Of a stretch of 63,450 nucleotides of DNA, positions 1 to 10,931 are shown piece by piece; positions within the stretch are counted from its first letter, which is position 1, and each line of letters opens with the position of its first letter. Position numbers and translations under genes: made by a program. The notes below the pieces were generated by a model that saw only the letters and a list, made by a program, of their open reading frames with translations, ran no database searches and was not told where the DNA came from. This stretch comes from Bigelowiella natans CCMP2755 (Eukaryota > Cercozoa > Chlorarachniophyceae). The DNA is taken from NCBI GenBank assembly GCA_000320545.1, contig ADNK01001508.1:1-63450 (forward strand), given 5' to 3'.

Positions 1-550
1 CTTTTTATTAGCAGCGACTTTGCAGTATTTCTCTTCGCCTTCCGTTCCTTGAAATGCTCCATCAAAACGACATCGACGTTCTCCGTCATCGTATCTGCAA
101 AGAAAATACATTGTGCTGTGTTTGCGTACCATCCAGCAAAACAACGTGGTGTGTGCATCATGCACTCCGAGAAAATTCGAATTCATGCAAACTCGATAAT
201 GACTATTTCAAGGGACGGAAGGCGAAGATAAATACTGCAAAGTCGCTGCTTATAAAAAGGGCTTTTTGCGCAAAAAAAAAGTGAACGAGTTGCTATACCT
301 GCACCCCGAAGCGGGTACTTACGGGGCTGGGGCCACTTTTATGGACAGTCGAGCGGTTTTCCCAGCGCACTTATTGTCCAAACTCCTGAATTGTGGAGCA
401 GGTTGGTTCTCCCCGTCTCTGCTACTCGTCTCCGTATATATATTTCTGCCCCTTCCCCCCGCCCTTCCCTCTCCCCCCGCCTCCTCCCGAACTCCTTCAC
501 ATTAGTGCTAACCGCATCCGATCGCTGCCTCCACCCCCTGCTGCGCTCTA
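1..550. other. No gene assigned
   Basis: Short open frames exist on both strands but none shows a recognisable domain or a convincing splice-phase chain. The stretch 440-490 is C-rich low complexity. It probably holds the 3' flank of the minus-strand gene at 551-1546. Confidence 0.4.
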
Positions 551-1546
551 CTACCTGACGTCTAAGACCCCGCATTGCTTGTACCCCACTTGTTCCACCC
601 GGTAGCATTTATTGGACTGGGTGCACGGCTTATCATTCACGGCAAACTTAAGATCTGTTGCGAAGTTCGCGACGGTGTCTGGCTTGCTCCACTCGTAGGG
701 CGGCTCGCACACCCACACTGAGCACTTGCTAGAGCTTCCTTTGAACGCCAGCTTCATTCCACGAGGTAGAGGGGGGGGGAGGGGGGAGAGAGAAGAGGAG
801 GAGGAGGGGGAGAGGAAGAAGAGAAGCACGATTAATGACAATATCACAATCAAACACATGGACACATACACTGCAATCTGAATGCAACCCCCCCTGCAGC
901 AAGGCTCTAAACAACAATCGCCATCCCTTGCAATCTCTACAAATACGCCGACCTTCACCGAGAGTTCTCCGGCACCTCGCCATCCTCTAAAGGCGCGCTT
1001 CTGGTCCAAGTGCGACAGGTGCTGCATGCACCGCACGCAGTCCTCAGTGCCTTTCCTTCGCGGGGCGTAGCACTTGGAATCGAAGAAGCTCTTCGCGTTA
1101 CAGAGTTCCTGGTGGGGAGCGACGCTATTCACCCAGCCCCCTCCGATATTTGCGTTGCTCCAAACATCAAGAAAACGAGAAGACGACGAGGAGGAGACGG
1201 TGGGGGTAGTAGCCCTCCCCTCTTCTCCGCCATCCTCTCCTTCTTCCATCTCTTCCGCAGCTGTTCCTTCTGTTGTTTTGTTAAGAATCCAGTCGCCGAC
1301 GTCAGGGCCGTGTGCCTTTGGAAGATACGAATAGGCGCATGAAGGCTTATTTTCGCAGATGTCCGGATTGCATACGATGGGAGAGGGTAGAGGCGCGTTG
1401 TTCTGCCTCCCGCTCTGCGTTAGAAGGGCCTTTCGAGCCTGCAAAAGGCCATCTTTCCCGACCGCCAGTAACGACTCAACGGCATTGAGCATCAGCCCCC
1501 TGAAAGGAAGTCGGTTGGAAATCAAAACGAGGGTGAAGACAATCAT
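551..1546 (-). CDS. Cys-rich secreted or membrane protein, unknown function
   Basis: Two exons on the minus strand: 1546-959 (196 codons) and 751-551 (66 codons plus stop). Both join in phase 0 across a GT-AG intron, giving about 262 aa. The 996-nt frame is also open straight through the intron, so retention would add residues, including a hydrophobic stretch rich in Ile/Leu/Val. The N-terminus (MIVFTLVLISN) is hydrophobic and may be a signal peptide. The middle holds an acidic Glu/Gly run and a poly-Ser run. Cysteines recur in pairs such as VCNPDICENKPSC and EDCVRC, and the last exon has KCSVWVCEPPYEW and CTQSNKCYR. This suggests disulfide-bonded extracellular modules. No family is recognised. 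Confidence 0.5.
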   Translation of the reverse strand: MIVFTLVLISNRLPFRGLMLNAVESLLAVGKDGLLQARKALLTQSGRQNNAPLPSPIVCNPDICENKPSCAYSYLPKAHGPDVGDWILNKTTEGTAAEEMEEGEDGGEEGRATTPTVSSSSSSRFLDVWSNANIGGGWVNSVAPHQELCNAKSFFDSKCYAPRRKGTEDCVRCMQHLSHLDQKRAFRGWRGAGELSVKVGVFVEIARDGDCCLEPCCRGGCIQIAVYVSMCLIVILSLIVLLFFLSPSSSSSLSPLPPPLPRGMKLAFKGSSSKCSVWVCEPPYEWSKPDTVANFATDLKFAVNDKPCTQSNKCYRVEQVGYKQCGVLDVR

Positions 1547-1570
1547 ACTAGTAGTTGACCATGTCTCTTA

Positions 1571-1576
<6 letters not shown>

Positions 1577-1612
<36 letters not shown>

Positions 1613-1615
1613 CTT

Positions 1616-1673
<58 letters not shown>

Positions 1674-1675
1674 TG
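1577..1675. repeat. Compound (AT)n-(CT)n-(GT)n microsatellite
   Basis: Adjacent pure runs of AT (about 1577-1608), CT (about 1620-1656) and GT (about 1657-1675) lie between the convergent ends of the two neighbouring minus-strand genes. Confidence 0.95.
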
Positions 1676-1715
1676 TAGAATTATGTGAATTCATGACGAC
1701 ATATGCACGTTCATA

Positions 1716-3035
1716 CTATCCCTGCACACACATGTAGTAGTAAGCAAACTGGTGTCCCATCACTTGATGACCGAGCTTTCCCTGATAGCAGAAGGTAATA
1801 GTAAATGTGCATATGCGTATGCATTACCACTTTCGCCATCACCCGCCCCCCCCCCCCGCCCCATGCACCGAGAAAAAGGGAGAGAAGGGAGAGGGAGAGA
1901 CCGGATGCCAATTCACGAAAAGGAGTCCCTTGGGATAACCATCTTGCTTCTCAAAGTCAACTGGGCATGCGCCGACATCGTCGTATCCATCGTCCGGGGA
2001 AGCGACCTGATCATTAGATTATGATGATGCTGGCGAATGACGATATAATAACAAGCGCGGCTCACGTGTTTGAATAATGATGAAAATCCAGACAGTCACT
2101 AAGCCGTCATCGAAAGACTCGTTCCTACTACCCATTCCTCCTCTCTCTCCACCCCCCCCCCTCCCCCCAATGCATAACCTTCTTTCCGGTATTCTCGTCG
2201 AGATCCTTACTCCATCGCGGCCTCTTGGCCTTCTCACGCAAATGGTCGAATGTCGTACCAAACGCATCGAAGTAGTTGACCGCCGAGGTGCTCGCGTAAG
2301 GGCTGAATATGCCTGGCTGCTTGCTCTTTTTCTCGGGGTTGAGCCAATCACTCAAGTATTTCAGAGGCTTTGAGTGAAGTCGCTCCGAGTGCTAATGAGG
2401 TGGATGGGGTTAAAAGCAGCACACATAAATACGCACACACACGCACACACGACATCCATATTCTTCAGAGCAATTATGTGAAGTTTTCACATCTGACAAC
2501 ATTGAAGAAAGCACATGTGAAGAGAGGGACTTGCCCACGTTGTAGAAACTCGAAATGTTAAGTATTATTTTTTCTCCCCCCTCCCCCCTCCCCCCTCCCC
2601 CCTCCCCCCCCCCCCGCTTTGAGATCTTCTGCACCTGAAGGAAGAGTAAGTGTACGGCGGGGCGGTTTTTCAGCATGAGAGCCATGCGAATGAATACTTC
2701 TAGCCCTGCAGCTTGGAGCACGGGATCGCGCACACCGCTGACTTGGTCTTGAATATGATCGGACTAAGGGAGACAAAAATTAGAAGAAGGCTGAAGTATG
2801 GAGTAGAAAGGAGGAGAGGAGAGAAGAGTGAGGAAATGTGCGCACCCTTTCCGGAAGGAGGACGGTGTTTGGTTCGAATCCTTCGTGGAACGCCCAGTAC
2901 TGCCATTCTCGTATCACTATGTCTGCGTCTTCACCCAACATGGGGCCAAGGCACACAGGGTGGGGATTGGGGTTGCGCCCTCCCACCGCCTGGTTCCGAA
3001 CCGTAAAGTTTACTCCCAGGACTGAGGTCCTATGA

Positions 3036-3080
<45 letters not shown>

Positions 3081-3977
3081 CACGAGCCGTATGGTACAAC
3101 AAATACAAATTGCAGCAAAATCATGCCTAACCCTTACAGAAATTTGCTATGGGGGAAATGATCGTCCTCGTTCTCTCGTGTTGCTTCTGCGCTGAATGTG
3201 CTTCTGCTCCTACCATAGCGGCCTGAGAGTGTCGCCGAGAACGACCGGCCATGCATCTGAGCCCAAGTTATCGTGTCCCGCGGATACGGAAGATCCTGCG
3301 ACAGAGATTACGAAGTTTTCCTTCCCTTGGAGCATGGCAAGTTTCATCTTGTCCACAAGAACGGTGCTATCCCTGGAGTTAGATATGCCAGCTGTTGAAA
3401 GAATTTTCTCGTCATTGCCGTAGCTCTTGAGCAAGGATAAGCGGTGCTTGGAAATCTCAGTTTTAGCTGTGCGCAGCCGCTGGAAGATCGTCACAACATC
3501 TACTTATAGGTATACACAGAAAGCGGTGAGACAAGAAACGCAATTGACAGGTTTTCGCTACCAACCGATTGCGGAAGAAGGAAGATCTGAAAAGTTTGTT
3601 GCTTGCTCCTCTTTTGAGGACGATGGCGACTCTCGCTCTGGTGAAGATTTACTTTCCCCAGGGTTCGTTTGCTTCTGGCCAGCGACAATGGCAGGAGGGT
3701 TTTCCCAAGGCGCTGGTTTCCCCCCATTCTCTTCAACGACAACGTCTCCAGGTAACGGCTCTGCGATGATCATCCCTACCTTTATGCCGACGAGTAACAT
3801 GCAGATCATGCCAACTCCGCACAGAGCGAGAGATTTTCGATCCAGATCTAAGAAATCATTTTTACCTACAAATAAGCGATTCAGAACAAGAAGATCAGGA
3901 GACGAACTCGAAGACAAGATCAATAATTCTGGTGCATTTTCGTTCAATAGCTGTACACACCACCTCTTCCAAACCAA
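1716..3977 (-). CDS. Type II membrane SGNH/GDSL-like hydrolase or acyltransferase
   Basis: Seven minus-strand exons close in phase: 3977-3566, 3499-3214, 3029-2846, 2763-2635, 2391-2179, 2006-1902 and 1781-1716, giving 464 aa. A single hydrophobic segment (SLALCGVGMICMLLVGIKVG, about residues 48-68) follows a short N-terminal tail, so the protein is probably a Golgi/ER type II membrane protein with a Pro/Ser/Glu stalk and a lumenal domain. The domain carries SGNH hallmarks: block I FVISVAGSSVSAGHDN (candidate nucleophile Ser), the Gly block GGRNPNPHP, then GEDADIVIREWQYW, and a C-terminal NWHPGKLGHQVMG containing the candidate catalytic His. Such lumenal SGNH proteins often add or remove acyl groups on glycans; the substrate here is unknown. 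The start is the first Met of the exon with the anchor; a further 5' exon cannot be excluded. Confidence 0.72.
3041..3078. repeat. (AT)n microsatellite in an intron
   Basis: An uninterrupted AT run lies inside the intron between exons 2 and 3 of the minus-strand SGNH-like gene. Confidence 0.9.
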
Positions 3978-4861
3978 TGTCCTCGTCTGAAATGAATCAC
4001 AAAGGAAAGGTCAACCCGGCTTGATTGGCAAAGTGAAACGATGAAACTGAAACAATGCATAGGTTAAGTACTTATTCGTCTGTAGATCGAATCCCATCAT
4101 ATCCTCGTCGTCATCCTCGGACGAGGCGGCAAACGAAGCCATTGCTTGCGCGTTGCTCAACGTCATTCTGGTGTCGACATACGTTTCCGCTTTTGTTGGT
4201 TGTTGCAGTTTGTTGTAGACGTTGTTGTTGCATGAGTTTTCGGCTCAATTCCATTTGGTCAAAATTCTATCAGTAAAATAACTAATGATTTCAGAATAGT
4301 GCACTCAACACTTCCGAAAATAATTCCAGGAGCAGAAAACACGCAAAATAATACGCTCTCTGAAAGAAGTCTTCAGGATGTCTCTGGGGTAGATTTGTCT
4401 CGTTTTGTACGGAAATAAATTCCAGCAGCAAATAGATATTTAATAGTGGAGGCATGTCGCACATGAAAAAGGCAATGCAATAACTTAGTAACTCACCCGA
4501 TATCCTCAGCATTCGCCTCTTCTATGTATCGGAACTCTAATAAGCCGCCAAGAGCCTCAGCACCTGCCACCAAATCTTAACACGAGTCGCAAAATGACGG
4601 AATTTTGTGCCTGCGACAATGATATATAGGTAATTTATATAGATTATCGGGTTGTTGGTCAATCTAAAGCCTTGAACTCGAATCTCCTTCATATCTGAAA
4701 ACTATGTCCACGTGCAGGTGACGTATCCACAAGGACCTCTCCCCCCTTCCTTTACCTGTCCTCACAGAGTTGTTGAATCGGGGGTTTGTTTTTTCGGAAC
4801 GGCATCGTTTTAAAGATCGGAAGCACCTGTCTGAACTTCCTTTTTGTTTGCGTACGTTGCG

Positions 4862-7737
4862 ATGATTTGTAGAGTATCGCTTCCCGTCATCGCCTTGGGT
4901 GCAACTGTGTGTTCCGCCCTTGTGCTCGCCGCAACATCACGCTCTGGCTCGGGAGCTGCTAAGCATGCACTCAAGCGATCGTTGCAAGTAAGATCTGGAG
5001 TGAGGATGTCAAGGGCAATTCCTTCCATGATTTCGCCCATTCGACACAATAGTGGCGTAGTCGCTCATGCAGGAAAGTACGATATTGCCGACGGCTTCAA
5101 GACTGGAGTTCTAAGTGCCAATCAACAGGTTCTGCATAAACTTACTCAATCTAATGATTCGATTTAAGGCTGAGCACGTAGTCTATGGCGAGTGAATAAT
5201 TCAACAGAAGCGAAATCTTACAAATCTCGGATTTGACTTGATGCTTTGAATGGATGCTGCTTTACTTCCTGTGAAACTACCTTCAGAAAGTTTTCTTAAG
5301 CGAGACGCAGTTGAAGTCGGCCTCGGAGACTGATCAGCCAGATATTCTTGTCCGTCACCCTTGTTGTTGACAGTCTACTAACCCTCACCATCAGCATGCT
5401 TCGTTGGAAATAGAACGAAAAATCTCATTGATTTTTGCATGTGGCTCTCTGTTCACAGGGAAATATCCAAGAGCTTGGGCTTCTAACCGCTGTTGAAGAA
5501 TCTGGGTTGCTCCCTATTCTAGAGAAACAGGGCCTGACTCTCAAGTTTATCGAGAAGCTAGGTTCTCCAATATTATAGATATTAAGATATAGTTTTGGCC
5601 ATATTACTCGATGGATTTCTACGATTATTCCCACAAGGATGCATGCCAAGGATAACGCGAGTTTTGATTCCTCTAGCAGCTAAAGATTGGTTATTCATAT
5701 CATTTACTTACGCCTATCTCTCTGTTCTTCTCCCGTAGGACTTCTCTCGACAGTGGAAAACTTGGGCGTTCTTTCTACCATTTCAAATCCGGTATACTAT
5801 TTGTGATTTTGATTTCATTCAACGGAAGATTTCAAAATGCGCCAGCTATGCGTGAATATACTTTCTAAGAAACCGAAGATACTTGCCCAACCATCCGTTC
5901 TTCTCACTTCTGACATATGATGGAATCAGGCTACCCCAACGGCCCTGTATGCAACATCCCTCGGTACGTACTTATATTTATGTGCGCACGTGCGTGTGTG
6001 TATGGGTGCTGGCGGATATGGCCAATTACATATCATGCAGCATAGCTCTCATCTAAATTACTCAAAATTGGATCCCCTTCATTCGTCGTAGGACTTGCTC
6101 TATTCTCCACCGCGGCGCTTACACTGTTTCCAAGCGACGATGCGCTTGAGGGGACGTTGAAGGTAGGTTAAGGAGAAATGGGAGGGGGAGTGGGGGGGTG
6201 GGTTGACTGGAATAGGTAAAGTTTCCAGCCTTTGCACAGCCTTCCATACTCCTCTCCCCATAATCAATTCCTCGCCTAAAATAAAAACGGTAGACTGTGC
6301 TTCTGCTTGGAGGATCTGGAGGGACTGTCGCTGCTGCCGTCGGAGGTGAGTATGCGAAGCGTTGGAAAGATGATTACTGGCCCGACAAAAAAGCTAAAAG
6401 AAGGAAAATAATGTGTTGCGTGATGTACAATAAACCATGATTCCAACCACCTGCGACTTTGCGCATAATCTTAGCTCGGGTTCTCGATACGCTCCAGGGG
6501 CGTGCCTACGTAATAGCCTCCTTCCCGATGAAATGATACAATGGATTTCACCTTCCCTAATGATTTTTCTGTTGATATGGGAGAGAGAAGGGAGAGAGGG
6601 CGAGAGAGTGAGAGAATACGAGAGAGGGGGAGCACTGAGGGCAATGCCTGATTAATGTTATTTTTAAATTGCAGACTCGTGTAGGAGTTGGCAGCGGGTA
6701 ATTTTCCATGATTTTCGTTTGTTCCGCACTTTCTAAGAGTATAGCACGCCCCGTGAAAATAAGCCATCTTGACGACGACAACCTGTACACAATGAGATAG
6801 AACTGTTGCTTAATGATGGGAGGCACAGCACAGTTATAATATCTCAACTTAGTCGTGTCGAGCTTCAAAACCTTGCTAATGAACGCGCAAAGGCGAAGAT
6901 GCTCAAGAAGGGGTGAGTGATGGGGGGGGGGGGCGGACTGCGGGTGAGTGAGTGATTGAGGGAGGAGTGCATGAAAAGTACATGAAGAGACATAATTCAG
7001 CAAATGTCGTCGTGACCGTGACTTGAGTTCGTGCCGTATCCTTTATCCCATCTCGTAGGGCTCCCCCAGTATTAAGCAATATTGAGAAGATGAAGCTGCT
7101 CAGTCAGGTGGAGAAGAGCGGTCTCCTCTCCAAGCTCGAGGATGCTGGATTTAACCTCGAGAAGGTGCAGAAACTCAAGCTTCTTACAACCGCAGAAAAA
7201 ACCAAGGTATAGCCCTACGATAGTCATTTAAGCGGAGAGGCGAGGCTGTGCCTTGTCTTTGTCAAAACACAAACACGAAAGAAGTCTTGATGCAAGGCTA
7301 GCGATATGTATAATGTGTACGTGCTAATGTCGTGTAGATTCTTTCGATCATCTCGGATACGGAGACCCCCGGAAAGCTCACCGCCGCTAGTGCACTCCTC
7401 GCCGCTGCTGCAGCTGGATTGGTCAACCACGACTCATGACGATGATGATGTCGTTTCTTGTATTAAACCCTTCACACGCCCATTGTATTTGGGACGATGC
7501 GAGCATAGAAGTTGTGTCATGCAATGCAGGCGATGGGCGACCAAATATAGGGTATCCATTGGTTGTATATCAATCATGATAATGTCTGGGTGATGTTTGA
7601 ATTAGGTTCTCGCTGTACCAGATACTGATAGCTCTCTCGTCGCTGCCCAAGCTGCCGGTGCTGCAGCTCTTGCCATCCCCGCTGCTGCTTCTGCCTTTGG
7701 TTCCTCGTTTCTTTCTAATCTTCAGAAGTCTGGATAA
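4862..7737 (+). CDS. Plastid-targeted DUF1118-family protein with two tandem units
   Basis: Eleven exons: 4862-5128, 5459-5561, 5739-5791, 5930-5963, 6092-6162, 6294-6345, 6475-6499, 6853-6912, 7059-7206, 7338-7421 and 7606-7737. All phases close to 342 aa. The N-terminus is a signal peptide (MICRVSLPVIALGATVCSAL) followed by a basic, Ser-rich transit-like segment, a bipartite leader for a secondary plastid. The mature part repeats one architecture twice: a Leu-rich helical unit (GLLTAVEESGLLPILEKQGL; later LLSQVEKSGLLSKLEDAGF), a short turn with a TPxxL motif, then an Ala/Gly-rich hydrophobic stretch, probably thylakoid membrane. DUF1118 proteins are plastid proteins of unknown biochemical role; plant members, as I recall, have one unit. 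Exon 7 only keeps the frame if its intron uses a GC donor at 6500. Confidence 0.8.
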
Positions 7738-10700
7738 ATAAGAGAACATTCCTGACTCTGTGAGACAATTGTTAATGAATGCAATTTCGTATTGCAAAGG
7801 TACTCCGGCGAGGACTTTAGAAATATGAATTTAATAAAGTTATTTGTGAACTATAAACACGTGAAAAGTTGCATGTCGAAATTATTAACAAGTATATGTG
7901 ATAAAGTACATTGTATCGATTATAATAACTCCTGCATCATGGAAATTGTGAAAGCGTCCAGAACATGTCATCTACGTGTTGTTACTTCATTGAGGTAAAC
8001 GTGCTGCTGAGAAGAGCTGCGCTAGAACAGAAAACACTGCAGAAATGACCATTGCAACGCAATGAAGGCATGCATCTTGACAGACACAAGTAGCACATGT
8101 CACATGTGCACATCCTTACCTTGATGATCTCATGCTGCGATGAGTTACGACGCGTGCTAGCGTGGCAACGATGTCGCACCTAGCTAGCTAGGCACCTCAT
8201 TGGCCAAGATTCTTTCGATGTCTTGCACTCTACGCGCACATCATGTCACATTACTGCTGAGCAATGCATGTCATCGCTCCCACATGGTTGTTCAAACTCA
8301 TGTTCACCTACTAAATTGGGCGGTATTCCCCCATGTTGTGTGTTGTGTGCTTTATGGGAAGAACATATTACATCCGTTCCTATACCCGCTTGAAGCGGTT
8401 TTGTAATCATTAGCTTGCACTGCACCATGACATTTCTTCCTGCAGACGATTGTTGCTTTCTAAGGCCCACCTACTTCTTGATTTGCAGATAACATTTGGA
8501 GAAGCTGTGTGTTTCCAAATTTCTGAACCAGATCTGTTGCGGTGATATTTATCGGACAGCACGCCTGAGACGCATAGATAAAAATGAGAAAATCAACAAA
8601 CTAGTGGATGATGCACGTGGTTGTGTTCTTGTTCTGCGACAAACGATTATTACGTAGCAATTGATACAAACCGCCCAGCGTGCAGAGTAACAGCAGCAAT
8701 ATTCCGCAACCTGTGTTTATTAAGATCATGACTCATGCAAAGCATTCATTTTTATGTGTTCCTTTCGTAAATACCACAGATCTGCAGCCGGTTGGATTCT
8801 CTTCATCCCTCAGAAAAGTGGATATAGGAAAGCATATCCATCCAAGAAGAGTTTGCTGTGTGTCATAGACAACTTGATGATCATATGGTGGCTCTTATTC
8901 AGGCTAAATCATTACTGGGATGGACAGCGGAATGCAGATTGGTGCGCAACACAGGCACATGCAGTATTGGTAACATTTCAAAGCACCTAGAAAGTGGTTA
9001 TTGGTTGTTGGTCAGGATTTTCGTGATTCACAACAAACTTAAAAGGAATAGCAACCTTGTTCCTCAGCCCCCAGACCGTCCGTTCCCGGGTACTCAATGA
9101 AACCCCCTTTCAAGCTGGGTCCAAAATGGAAGTCATCGTCTGCCCCTGCTAGAATTTCCACCGCGCATGCAGCATTCCTTTCTTGATAGGATTCCATTGT
9201 GCAGATGTTTGAAAAGTATCTAGATTTCGCTTTGAGCGACCGAATCGCGGGATGATTTTTTCTATCCAGGCAGTTCACATTTGATGCATCATGATTAGTT
9301 CACACCACCCCCTGACAAACCAAGAATCACAATCGCGCTATTTATAGCTACAACGTCGAAGTTGTTGTCGCACCTCGTGAAAGGGAAGCAGGGCTGCACA
9401 TCTCCTGCGATTAGATCTTGCGACATGCAAAACGTTGACCTGGAAAAAAAAGCAAAACTGTTGCCCTGTTCCTGGTTTTGACTGTTCCAAAGCTGTTTGG
9501 GTGGATGAGTTGCGGCACTTCGATGATCCATCCAGCTGCACCTTTGGGGCTGCCTCGTTCTCAATTTCATTCATTCATCATTCGTGCATTCGGGGAGACA
9601 AAGTTGAGTAATTCTGGTGATCCTCACTTTTGCTACACCGTTGTTTGAGATGCGTTCAGCTTGTCACAGCACACTAGCACAAGCTAGCAGGTTCCAGAGT
9701 TGGCACTTGTTGAAGTGTCAAAACACGAATCAATCGCGTCAATCCACCAACTAGTGGTTGGAAATTGTGCATTCGTTCACCCGTGGCAGGATGAACGGAG
9801 CATGACGGAAGAAGGTCTAAACTAGTAGAGCTAGAGAGGTGGCTTTCGAAGAGTTTTGCGGCTGTGGTTGGTCACGAACGTTGACAAACAGGCTCAACGT
9901 TGCTTTGTTCGCCCGACAAAAAGTTTGTCAAATTGGTCTGAACTTGATTGAAGTCTGGCGGTGTGGTGCAACAACTTGCAGCACGAGACCAACCTTTTGC
10001 ACAATCTAGCAATACTTGTGGTCCTCGCTTTGAAACTTCACTCCGCTTTGCCAGTTTGGCCCACTTCCCCGGCTAGCCGGTGCTTGTTCTGGGCAGGCTT
10101 GCTCATCCCATCCGCGTCGTGCACGTGTTGAACAGTGCACGCACAACTTGCGTGCTGCGTTGCATCAATGATGGACACCACACAATGCCACAGTGCATGT
10201 GAAAACACTGTGTCCATTGCATCGTGCGTCAGCTCTAGAGCTGTGCATCACCTAGACTCAGACACTCTGCACTGGAACACAAACCGACCACAACCATTGT
10301 GTGGACACAGTGATGTCATGTGTGCAATGTCCATCATGACCAGATGACCGTCAAGCAGCAAGGATCTAGGCGGTCGGTAATTTTTGGTTGTTAACCAGCA
10401 AGACAGTCTGAACAGTGTGGAAGTGCGCACCCCATGTTAGATGAATGTGTGCACTGGAGAGGCACACACGCTAGCACGTCTAGCACGTGCTGCAATTCAA
10501 TCAGCAACAAACGCAGTGCTCACAAATGCAAACATATGCATGCGCACAGCAAAGCAAACAGCTTGCACATGCACGTTGGCAGTAGCAATTCGCGCAGCTG
10601 TCTAGCTGTGCATGGGTAGTACGACTGCGCACCATTTTGACGTTCTGATTCATACATACGCCACCAACAAATGATATGCGAATCTCTCATGCATTGGATG

Positions 10701-10931
10701 AAAGATGACAGAATCATTCATTGCGTTACTCATGTGATCAACGTCCTCCATGAATCAAATCTTCGCTGACGTCGATGTAACTATCAACCATTATTTCCTC
10801 GTAATATCCAGATGTGGCCCCATTTATTTACTGGCAGTAAGCAGTGGTAATCTATGTGCACGTTTTAGGGCGAAGAAGAACACGAAGAATTTCAACCTAA
10901 AATTATAGATGAAACTCATTCTTTCATTTTT
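7738..10931. other. Gene-poor spacer with GCATGC/CTAGCTAG vocabulary
   Basis: About 3.2 kb between two convergent genes has no credible exon chain, tRNA or conserved-looking frame. The text is rich in short self-complementary words (GCATGC, CTAGCTAG, TGCACA), for example near 8170-8195 and 10440-10620. The same vocabulary recurs in the other large spacers of this window. Confidence 0.6.

Noticed and set aside
2866-2884. GGTTCGAATCC, resembling a tRNA T-arm
   Set aside because: No acceptor or anticodon stem can be built around it, and the minus strand there is a phase-consistent SGNH exon (HEGFEPNTV).
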